The position numbers and the translations under genes were made by a program. 64,000 nt of DNA from Serpens gallinarum (GTDB taxonomy: Bacteria; Pseudomonadota; Gammaproteobacteria; Pseudomonadales; Pseudomonadaceae). A model generated the notes under the pieces. That model searched no databases. It saw only the letters and a program-made list of their open reading frames with translations, and was not told the origin of the DNA. Every line of letters starts with the position of its first letter. Position 1 is the stretch's first letter. This document shows positions 19,132 through 28,400 of this stretch, piece by piece. The DNA is taken from positions 1 through 64,000 of the forward strand of contig NZ_JACSQG010000006.1 of NCBI RefSeq assembly GCF_014836765.1, given 5' to 3'.

Positions 19132-19272
19132 CAGGCCGCTGAAAAGCGTAGGCGAGGCGGGCAAGACGAGGCAAAAACAGCCAAAGAAGCGCAGTTTAGG
19201 TGTTCTAAATGAGCATTCTGAGACTGTTTTTAACGAAGTATTGCCAACGCAGGTAGCTTTTCAACGGCCTGT
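19132..19272. repeat. Long palindromic intergenic element
   Basis: Terminal arms CAGGCCGCTGAAAAGC and GCTTTTCAACGGCCTG are inverted copies at the ends of a 141-bp segment. Inside, AAAAACAG and CTGTTTTT form a second pair. The element lies between the trhO start and the bolA end and has no coding frame. Similar sequences are, from memory, common intergenic repeats in Pseudomonas genomes. Confidence 0.8.
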
Positions 19273-19282
19273 AATAAAGAAA

Positions 19283-19302
19283 ACGCCGGCTAAAGCCGGC
19301 GT
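19283..19302 (-). terminator. Terminator after the bolA-DUF2059 unit
   Basis: The 8-bp stem ACGCCGGC / GCCGGCGT with loop TAAA is followed on the minus strand by TTTTCTTTATT, about 60 bp past the BolA stop. Confidence 0.8.
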
Positions 19303-19362
19303 GGGGCGCGGATTATAACAAAGCACGCCAAGGCACTCGAATATCCGCTTGTCCGCAGCGTG

Positions 19363-19656
19363 TCAGTGACCGCCCCGGCAGGTTGGCGAGGCGGGCGCCA
19401 CGCCCTGAGCCGCCCATTCTTCAGGGGTATACACATGCATGGCCAGGGCATGGAACTGGCTCATCAGCTCGCCCAGCACGCCATAGACTTTCTGGTGACG
19501 CTTGACGCTGTTCAGTCCGGCGAACTGCTCGCTGACAACCACCACTTTGTAGTGAGTTTCCTGTCCGCGGCTGTGCATGTGGCTCTCATCGAGAACCTCC
19601 AGATGCTGCGGGTCGAGCACCAACAAGGCGGTGTTGATACGGTCACGCATGCTCAT
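19363..19656 (-). CDS. BolA-family protein
   Basis: A 97-residue protein with the BolA fold signature: SHMHSRGQETHYKVVVVSEQF in the centre, then a VKRHQKVYGVLGEL helix and an HALAMHVYTPEEW C-terminus. BolA proteins partner monothiol glutaredoxins in iron-sulfur handling or act as stress-morphology regulators. The His and Cys residues suited to a shared cluster are present (His in SHMH, HAL). It lies 7 bp after the DUF2059 gene and is probably cotranscribed. Confidence 0.9.
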   Translation of the reverse strand: MSMRDRINTALLVLDPQHLEVLDESHMHSRGQETHYKVVVVSEQFAGLNSVKRHQKVYGVLGELMSQFHALAMHVYTPEEWAAQGVAPASPTCRGGH

Positions 19657-19663
19657 GAATCAC

Positions 19664-20152
19664 CTACTTTAATTCCTTGCCCATTTCTTCGAGCAGTTTA
19701 TTGACTTCCGGCACCACGCTTTCCAGCCTGGCCTGCGCCAACTGGGCCGATTGCGCGGTCAGCTCCGGCATTGTGTCCAGCACTTTGCGACCCAGCGCCG
19801 ACTGATAGAAGGCATTCAGCTCCTTCAGTTCGCGTTCGCTGAAGTGCTGGCCGTAGAGCTTGATCATATCCGGCTTGAGTGTCTCCCAGCCCACCGCTCC
19901 CTCCAGCAGCGCATCGGCTTTGGCCTGGTAACGCTCCAGCACGGCCTGTTTATCGGCCGGCGCCTTGGCCTGTGCGAAACGCTGAGCAAACATTTGTTGT
20001 ACCTGGGCATGCACCGGAACGCTCATGCGATCGGCCCGCGCCAGCTTGAGAAACTGTTCGACCTGCGCCGCATGACTGGCGGTATCCGCTACAACCGGAG
20101 CAGCCGCTAGAGTCAGTACAACTGTTGCCATTAAAACGTTTAAACGCACCAT
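19664..20152 (-). CDS. Exported DUF2059 protein
   Basis: A 162-residue protein with a signal peptide (MVRLNVLMATVVLTLAAAPVVA, cleavage before DTAS). The mature part is predicted helical with QMFAQRFAQ and HFSERELKELNAFYQSALGRK, which match the DUF2059 pattern of small periplasmic proteins. Function unknown. It forms a two-gene unit with bolA and is divergent from fumC. Confidence 0.85.
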   Translation of the reverse strand: MVRLNVLMATVVLTLAAAPVVADTASHAAQVEQFLKLARADRMSVPVHAQVQQMFAQRFAQAKAPADKQAVLERYQAKADALLEGAVGWETLKPDMIKLYGQHFSERELKELNAFYQSALGRKVLDTMPELTAQSAQLAQARLESVVPEVNKLLEEMGKELK

Positions 20153-20324
20153 TCATTCTGTCCTTGAAAAAGAAACTGGAGAGTTAAGAGCATAGAACGG
20201 GCCATTTTGCTCCCAGCTCACGCTCCAACTCAAGCCAACGGCTGGGCGCGGCCCGACTCAAGCCTATGGAACCGTGCGCCTGGTCCACGGCCTAACGTCC
20301 CGCAACCCTACAAGAGGGAACGCC

Positions 20325-21719
20325 ATGAGCCGTATCGAAACCGACAGCCTGGGTGAGGTGGAAGTCCCGGACGATGCTTACTGGGGCGCGCAGACCCAGC
20401 GCTCACTGATCAATTTCGCCATCGGCCAGGAGCGCATGCCGCTACCGGTGCTGCACGCCCTGGCACTGATCAAGAAAGCCGCTGCGCGGGTCAATGACCG
20501 CATCGGCGAACTGCCCGCCGAGGTGGCCCGACTGATCGAACAGGCTGCCGATGAAGTGCTGGCCGGCCAGCACGACGATCAGTTCCCATTAATGGTCTGG
20601 CAGACCGGCAGCGGCACGCAGAGCAACATGAACGTCAACGAGGTGATCGCCGGACGCGCCAACGAATTGGCCGGAGGCCAACGCGGGGGCAAAAGCCCGG
20701 TGCACCCCAACGATCACGTCAACCGCGCGCAAAGCTCCAACGACTGCTTCCCCACCGCCATGCACCTGGCCACCGTGAGCGCCGTGCACCGCGAGTTGTT
20801 ACCGGCGCTGGCCGAACTTTCTGGCGGCTTGGCCGAACAGGCCGCCCGCCATTTCGATCTGGTGAAAACCGGCCGTACCCACCTGATGGATGCCACGCCG
20901 GTCACCTTTGGCCAGGAGCTGTCCGCGTTTGTCGCCCAGCTCGACTATGCCGAACAAGCCATTCGCCACGCCCTGCCTGCAGTGTGCGAACTGGCCCAGG
21001 GCGGCACGGCCGTGGGCACCGGCCTGAATGCCCCGCAGGGGTTTGCCGAGGCCATCGCCGCCGAGCTGGCAGCCCTCTCCGGCCTGCCCTTCGTCAGCGC
21101 GTCCAACAAATTCGCCGCCTTGGCCGGCCACGAACCGCTGGTCACCCTGGCCGGCACGCTGAAAACCCTTGCCGTGGCGCTGATGAAGATCGCCAACGAC
21201 TTGCGCCTGCTCGGCTCCGGGCCGCGCGCCGGTTTCGCCGAAGTGCGCCTGCCGGCCAACGAACCGGGCAGTTCAATCATGCCCGGCAAGGTCAATCCGA
21301 CCCAGTGCGAAGCACTGTCGATGCTTGCCTGCCAGGTACTGGGCAACGATGTCACCATCGGCTTCGCCGCGAGCCAAGGTCACCTGCAGCTCAATGTGTT
21401 CAAACCGGTAATCATCCACAACCTGCTGCAATCCATCCGCCTGCTCGCCGATGGCTGCCGCAACTTCAATCTGCACTGCATTGCTGGCCTGGAGCCGGAC
21501 GCCCAGCAAATGGCCCAGCATCTGGAGCGCGGGCTGATGCTGGTCACTGCGCTGAACCCGCACATCGGCTACGACAAGGCTGCGGAAATTGCCAAAAAAG
21601 CCTATGCGGAAGGCAGCACGCTGCGCGAGGCGGCTCTCGCGCTGGGTTATCTGAGCAGCGAAGAATTTGACGCCTGGGTGCGGCCGGAACAGATGCTTGA
21701 GGCCGGGCAACATGAATGA
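20325..21719 (+). CDS. fumC: Class II fumarate hydratase
   Basis: A 464-residue iron-independent fumarase that interconverts fumarate and malate. The ATG at 20325 follows AGAGGGAACGCC. It holds YWGAQTQRS at the N-terminus, [14 protein letters not shown], the catalytic-region SSNDCFPT and the superfamily signature [13 protein letters not shown], which carries the catalytic serine loop. In Pseudomonas, fumC variants are expressed under iron limitation next to sodA; here neither sodA nor an obvious Fur box is nearby. Its stop overlaps the next gene by 8 bp. Confidence 0.96.
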   Translation: MSRIETDSLGEVEVPDDAYWGAQTQRSLINFAIGQERMPLPVLHALALIKKAAARVNDRIGELPAEVARLIEQAADEVLAGQHDDQFPLMVWQTGSGTQSNMNVNEVIAGRANELAGGQRGGKSPVHPNDHVNRAQSSNDCFPTAMHLATVSAVHRELLPALAELSGGLAEQAARHFDLVKTGRTHLMDATPVTFGQELSAFVAQLDYAEQAIRHALPAVCELAQGGTAVGTGLNAPQGFAEAIAAELAALSGLPFVSASNKFAALAGHEPLVTLAGTLKTLAVALMKIANDLRLLGSGPRAGFAEVRLPANEPGSSIMPGKVNPTQCEALSMLACQVLGNDVTIGFAASQGHLQLNVFKPVIIHNLLQSIRLLADGCRNFNLHCIAGLEPDAQQMAQHLERGLMLVTALNPHIGYDKAAEIAKKAYAEGSTLREAALALGYLSSEEFDAWVRPEQMLEAGQHE

Positions 21720-22332
21720 GCCGGCCAAAAGCGGCGCCACGCCGGTCGTCGGCACGGGCAAACGCATCCTGGTGATTGATGGCAGTCCGCAAGGCCAGGG
21801 CTTTTGCCGTGCCCTGGGCGAAACTTATGTAATCGGCGCACGCAGCCAAGGGCACGTGGTGCGCCAGTTGCGCCTTGCAGATCTGCGCTTCGATCCGGTG
21901 CTGCGCGGCGGCTACGAACACGACCAGCGCCTGGAAGTCGACCTGCTCGATGCCCAGCGACAGATCCATTGGGCCGAGCATCTGGTATTCGTCTACCCGG
22001 TCTGGTGGGGTGGCCTGCCGGCGCTGCTTAAGGGGTTTATCGACCGGGTGTTCCTGCCCGGCTTTGCGTTTCGTCTACGGGGCCAGACGCGCATCGCGGA
22101 GCAATTGCTCAGTGGGCGCAGCGCTGAACTGCTGGTCACCCTGGACACCCCGAGCTGGCACTTTCGCTGGCTGCAAGGCGCCCCGGCGCATCGCCAGATG
22201 ATCCGCAGCACGTTGCGGTTCTGCGGCATCCGCACCCGCCGCGTGCATGAATTCACCCCAATCCGCGGCTCCAGTGAAGAGCGCCGCCAGGACTGGCTGC
22301 GCCGCGCCGAGCAATTGGGCGCGAAGGCTTGA
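21712..22332 (+). CDS. Flavodoxin-fold NAD(P)H oxidoreductase
   Basis: A 206-residue protein of the NQO/KefF/MdaB-type family. [19 protein letters not shown] near residue 20 is the flavin phosphate loop, and [23 protein letters not shown] contains the WWGxPA...IDRV signature for FMN/FAD binding. It should reduce quinones or other electrophiles. The start at 21712 lies inside the end of fumC (ATGAATGA overlap), pointing to translational coupling. Confidence 0.9.
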   Translation: MNEPAKSGATPVVGTGKRILVIDGSPQGQGFCRALGETYVIGARSQGHVVRQLRLADLRFDPVLRGGYEHDQRLEVDLLDAQRQIHWAEHLVFVYPVWWGGLPALLKGFIDRVFLPGFAFRLRGQTRIAEQLLSGRSAELLVTLDTPSWHFRWLQGAPAHRQMIRSTLRFCGIRTRRVHEFTPIRGSSEERRQDWLRRAEQLGAKA

Positions 22333-22458
22333 GCATGGTGTAGCTGCTGAGCGTGGGGCCGAGCGGAGCCACAGGTTAAGCCCAAAAGAGGTCGACATGG
22401 CGACGACACCTCTCCACTGCGTGCCGCCTTCAACCGGCGCGACCTTCAGACCACGCTC

Positions 22459-25400
22459 ATGAACGGAGTACTCGCCACTCTGCTCCGTGAACGCTGGTTC
22501 ACAGCACGCAGGCCGGACTCGCCCTGGAACGACACAGCCCCGGTGCGCCAGGACCTGTTCAGCGTTGAACGCCTCGAACAACATGCCCAGAGCCTGGCCG
22601 CCGCCCAGACGATCAGCGACCGTCCGCCCAGGGTCAGCTCCCTGCGCAGACGTCTGGACGACAACGCCTCGCTGCTGCTCAAGGCCTACCGGTCGAGCGC
22701 CGCGGAGCTGGAAAGCGGGCACGCCGTAGTACCCGCCGCCGAATGGCTGCTCGACAATTACCATGTGGTCGAGGCACAAATTCTCCAGATTCGCGACGAT
22801 CTGCCAGTCGGCTACTACCGCCAGCTTCCCAAACTGGCGGAGGGTCCGTTTGCCGGTTATCCGCGCGTCTTCGGCCTGGCCTGGGCCTACATTGCGCACA
22901 CCGACAGCCACATCGACCTGGTTATCTTGCGCCGCTTCATCGTCGCCTATCAGCAGGTTCAGCCGCTGACCATCGGTGAGCTATGGGCGGTGGCGATCAC
23001 CCTACGCATCGTCCTGATCGAAAACCTGCGTCGCCTGGCCGAACAGATTATCGCCGCCCAACAGGCTCGCGCCGATGCCGACACACTGGCCAATCAGTGC
23101 CTGGCCAAAGGCTGTACTCCGGCCGAGCTGGACAACAACTTGGCCCGGCTCGCCAGGGGACCGTTGTCCGAACTCTTCGCCTCGCAGCTGGCCAAGCGCC
23201 TGCGCGACCAGGACCCGCACACCACGCCAGCGCTGGTCTGGCTGGAACAGCAATTGCCGGCCCAGGGAAGTTCGATCGAAGACGTGGTGCACAACGCCCA
23301 TCAACGCCAGGGCGCATCCAATGTCAGCGTGCGCAACGTAATCACCAGCATGCGGCTGATTTCCGACATCGACTGGGCCGAGCTGTTCGAGAGTGTCAGC
23401 CTGGTGGATGCACGCCTGCGCGCGGCCAGCGACTTCGCCGACATGGATTTCCCCAGCCGCAATCTGTACCGCCAGGCCATCGAAACGATCGCCCGGAATT
23501 CCTCCTGCACTGAACTGGAACTGACTGATCGAGTAGTGCAACAAGCGCGGCTGGCGGCGGCCAGCGCGTCCGTCGAGGCGCAAGCGGAACGCATCGGTGA
23601 TCCCGGTTATCACCTGCTCGGCGAAGGTCGTCGTGCATTGGAAAACAGCGTCGCTTTTCACCCATCGCGCTCTGAGCGCCTACGCCGCAAATATGTCGCG
23701 CTGGGCATGGGCGGCTATGTCGGCACCATCGCACTGATTGCCCTGATGTTGCTGGCGCTTTCTTGCTGGGTGCTGGCCGCTTCCGGCCTCACACTCGGCT
23801 GGCTCGGACTCCTGGCACTGGTCGGCGTGTTGACGGCCACCGAGGTGGCAACCGCATTGACCAACCGCGCCATCAGTCGCTTTATCGGCGCGGTTTGCCT
23901 GCCGGCCTTGGAGCTTCGCGACGGTATTCCCGAATCGCTGCGCACGATGGTGGTAGTCCCGACGCTGCTGAGCACCGAAGTCGAGCTGCTGGAGCAGATC
24001 GAGCGACTGGAAGTGCACTTCCTATCCAGCGCCGAGGGGGCGCTGAGCTTCGCGCTGCTCAGTGACGGTCTGGATGCCGATGAAGAAACCCTCCCCCATG
24101 AAGCGCAACTGCTGGCCACGGCCGGGCAGGCCTTCGAGCAATTGAACCAACGCCATGGTCCCGGCTCGGATGGCGAACCACGCTTTTACCTGTTGCATCG
24201 ACGCCGCCTGTTCAATCCCAGCCAGGGCACATGGATGGGCTGGGAACGCAAGCGCGGCAAATTGCACGAGTTCAACCGATTGCTGCGCGGCGCCACCGAC
24301 ACCACGTTTATGAGCCTGAACGGGCAGCCGCCCCGAGTGCCCGCCAATGTGCGCTTCGTCATCACCCTGGATATGGATACGCGCCTGCCGCGCGATACCG
24401 TGCTGCGGCTGATAGGCAAGATGGCCCATCCGTTGAATCGACCGCATTTCGACGTTGAGCGCCAGCGCGTGGTAGACGGCTATGCCATCCTGCAGCCGCG
24501 CGTCACGCCCTCCTTGCCGGTCGGCCGCGAAGGCTCCTGGTATCAACGCCTCTACTCCTCGCCAGGTGGACTGGACCCTTATGTGGCAGCCGTTTCCGAT
24601 GTCTATCAGGACCTTTTCGGCCAAGGCTCCTACACCGGCAAGGGCATTTACGATGTCGATGCCTTCGAGGCCGCACTGCGCGGGCGGGTGCCGGACAACA
24701 CCCTGCTCAGCCATGACCTGTTCGAAGGTGAATTTGCCCGCTCGGGACTGGCGTCCGACCTTGAGGTGGTCGAGGAATATCCCTCCCGCTACGACGTCGA
24801 CGCCAAGCGCTTCCACCGCTGGACGCGCGGCGACTGGCAACTGCTGCCGTGGATCTTTGGCCCGCGCACCGGCAAACAGGCACTGAGCCCGATCGGCCTG
24901 GGCAAGATGCTCGACAACCTGCGTCGTTCGCTGCTACAGCCGTTTACCCTGGCCCTGCTGTTCCTGTGCTGGCTGCTGCCCATGCCCGCAGCGCTGGCCG
25001 GCGTGCTGCTGGTGCTCGCCAGCCTGGCGATTCCCGCCCTGCTGCCTCTGCTGTTTGCCGTGGTGCCGCAGCACAGCGGCATTCAAGTGGGCAGTCATCT
25101 GCGCATGCTGGGCGGCGAACTGCAGCTGGCCGCGATGCGAATTTTTTTCGCGGCGGTGTTCCTGCCCGATCACGCCTGGCGCAACCTGGATGCCATTGTG
25201 CGCACCCTGACGCGCCTGTGGGTGACCCACCGCCAACTGCTGGAATGGACCACTGCGGCGCAGTCCAGCAGCAGCCCGACCCTGGATCTGCGCGGTTTTT
25301 ACCGGCAGATGGCCGGTGGCACCGCACTCGGCCTGGCACTTGCCGCTGTGGCGCTGCTCGCCGCACCGGCCTCATGGCCGCTGGTGCTGCCCTTTGCCCT

Positions 25401-28400
25401 GCTTTGGCTGGCCGCGCCGGCACTGGCGCTGTGGAGTAGTTGGTCAACCCTGTCGATTCGGCAGCTGGCGTTCAGCGAAGAGGATCGACATGCCTTGCGC
25501 CTGATCGCCCGGCGCACCTGGCGCTACTTCGAAACCTTCGTGACGGAAACCGACAACTGGCTGCCGCCGGATAATTACCAGGAGACCCCGTTACCCGCCG
25601 CCGCGCACCGCACCTCGCCGACCAACATCGGCCTCTATCTGCTTTCGGCGGTGGCCGCCCGCGACTTCGGCTGGGCTGGCACTCTGCACACCCTTGAACG
25701 CCTGGAAGCCACGTTCGCCACGCTGCATCGGTTGCCGCGCTTGCATGGGCATTTCTACAACTGGTACACGACCGATGATCTGCGCACCCTCGCGCCGCCC
25801 TACGTCTCGTCAGTGGACAGCGGCAACCTCGCCGGGCATCTGCTGGTGCTCGCCAATGCCTGCGAGGAATGGCAAACCACATTGGTATCCAGTCACATCC
25901 GCCAGGGGTTGCAGGACACGTGCAACCTGGCCCGCGAAGCACTGGTCGCCCTGCCCGTCGCTTCCAGCGAAGCCGGCCGACGCCTGACCACGCTCCTGGA
26001 TGAAATCGACGCCCAACTCAAAAGCGCGCAACGGCTGGAAACCCTGACACCCATGCTACGCCGTCGGACCGATAAGGCCGCCTCACTGACGCGCGACCTG
26101 CTCCCTGAAGCCGATGGTGGTGCGGTGAACCTGCTGTCTTGGATCGCGGCGCTGAACCAGTCGCTGACCGATCATGAGCGTGACCGCAGCACCCGCCCGC
26201 AAGACCTCACGGCTCGCCTGCAGGCCGTTGCCAAGCAGGCACGGGAGTTGGCCATGGCAATGGATTTCGCCTTCCTGTTCGACCACGACCGCAAGCTGCT
26301 GTCGATTGGCTACAGCGCTGCCGACAACCACCGCGACGCCAACTGCTATGACTTGCTCGCCTCAGAGGCGCGGCTAGCCAGCCTGTTTGCGATTGCCAAA
26401 GGCGATCTGCCGACCCGCCACTGGTTCCGCCTCGGCCGTACCGCAACGCCACTGGGCAACGGCTCGGCGCTGATTTCCTGGTCCGGCTCGATGTTCGAAT
26501 ACTTGATGCCATCGCTGGTGATGCGCGCCCCGGCCGGCAGCTTGCTGGACCAGACCAATCGCCTGGTGGTGGCGCGCCAGGAAGCCTATGGCAACTCCCT
26601 GGGCATCCCCTGGGGCATCTCCGAATCGGCCTATAACGCCCGCGACCTGGAATTCACCTACCAGTACTCCAATTTCGGTGTGCCCGGCCTGGGCCTCAAG
26701 CGCGGTCTGGCAGAAAACCAAGTAGTTGCTCCCTATGCCACCGGGCTGGCGGCGATGATCGACCCGTCCCGCGCTAGGCGCAATTTCGATGCGCTGGCCG
26801 AACTGGGCGCGCTGGGCCGCTACGGTTTTTATGAGGCGTTGGACTACACCCGAAGTCGCGTACCGGACGACCAGAAGGTCGCTATCGTGCGCAGCTACAT
26901 GGCCCACCACCAGGGCATGACCATCGTGGCCATTACCAATGCCTTGCTCGAAGGGGTAATGCGCCGACGCTTCCATAGCGAACCGATCATCCAGGCCACC
27001 GAGCTGCTGCTGCAGGAGCGCATGCCTCGCGACGTAGCCATCGCTCACCCTCGCGCCGAGGAAGTAAAAGTGTCCCCGGTCGAGACACAGGCGGAGGTCG
27101 CCGCCGTGCGGCGCATCAACCCGGCCACCGGTGGCGCACCGACGACGCACCTGCTCTCCAACGGACGCTATACGGTCATGCTCAGTGCCACAGGCGCGGG
27201 GTACAGCCGCTGGCGCAACATCGCCGTCACCCGCTGGCGCGAGGACATGACCCGCGACGAGTGCGGCATGTTCATCTTCCTGCGCGATGTCCACAGCGGC
27301 GCCATCTGGTCGGCCACCGCACAACCGGTCGGCAGCACCGGCGACTCGCAGGAAGTGCTGTTCAGCGAAGACCACGCCGAATACACCCGCCACGATGGAC
27401 GCCTGACCACCACCCTCGACGTGGTGGTCTCGGGTGAAGACGATGGCGAAGTGCGCCGCGTGACCCTGACCAATAGCGGCCGGCACGCCCGCGAGATCGA
27501 ACTGACCTCCTACGCCGAACTGGTCCTGACCACACCGGCCACCGACAATGCCCATCCGGCATTCGCCAAGATGTTCGTGCAGACTGAATACTTGGCCGAG
27601 TTTGCCGCGCTGGCCGCCACCCGGCGGCGCCGTTCGCCCGACGAGCCCGAGGTTTGGGCCGCACATTTTGCCGTGGTCGAAGGCGAGATTGCCGCCGACC
27701 CGCAATACGAATCCGACCGTGCCCGCTTCCTCGGCCGCGGACGCCGCATCGGTGCGGCCGTGGCCATTGTCGAGGACCGCCCCCTGTCGAACACCATCGG
27801 CACCGTGCTCGACCCGATTTTCGCCCTGCGCCAGCGGGTGCGCATCGAGCCCGACGCGGTCGCGCGCATCGCCTTCTGGACAGTGATTGCCCCGACCCGC
27901 GATGCCCTGCTCGACCTGATCGACACCCACCACGACTACAGCGCCTTCGAGCGGGCAAAAACCCTGTCCTGGACCTTGGCCCAGGTGCAGCTGCGCTACC
28001 TGGACATGAAGGCTGACGAAGCAGCTGACTTCCAGCGCCTGGCGGCGCCGTTGCTGTATTCGGACCCGCGCTTTCGCGCCCCCTCGCCTTTGATCATACG
28101 CGGCGCCGGTCCGCAGTCGGGGTTGTGGTCGCAGTCGATTTCCGGTGATCTGGCGATCATTCTCCTGCGTATCGACGAGCTGGAAGACCTGCCCCGCGTA
28201 CGCCAACTGCTGCGCGCCCATGAGTATTGGCGGATGAAGGGGTTGTGCGTGGATCTGGTGATCATCAACGAGCGCAGCTCCTCCTACGTGCAAGACCTGC
28301 AGGGTGCCATCGAGGCCACAGTGCGCAGCAGCCAGTCGCGCCCGGCCATCGGCGAGGAATGCAACCTCGGCTCGGTCTTCACCCTGCGCGCCGATCTGAT

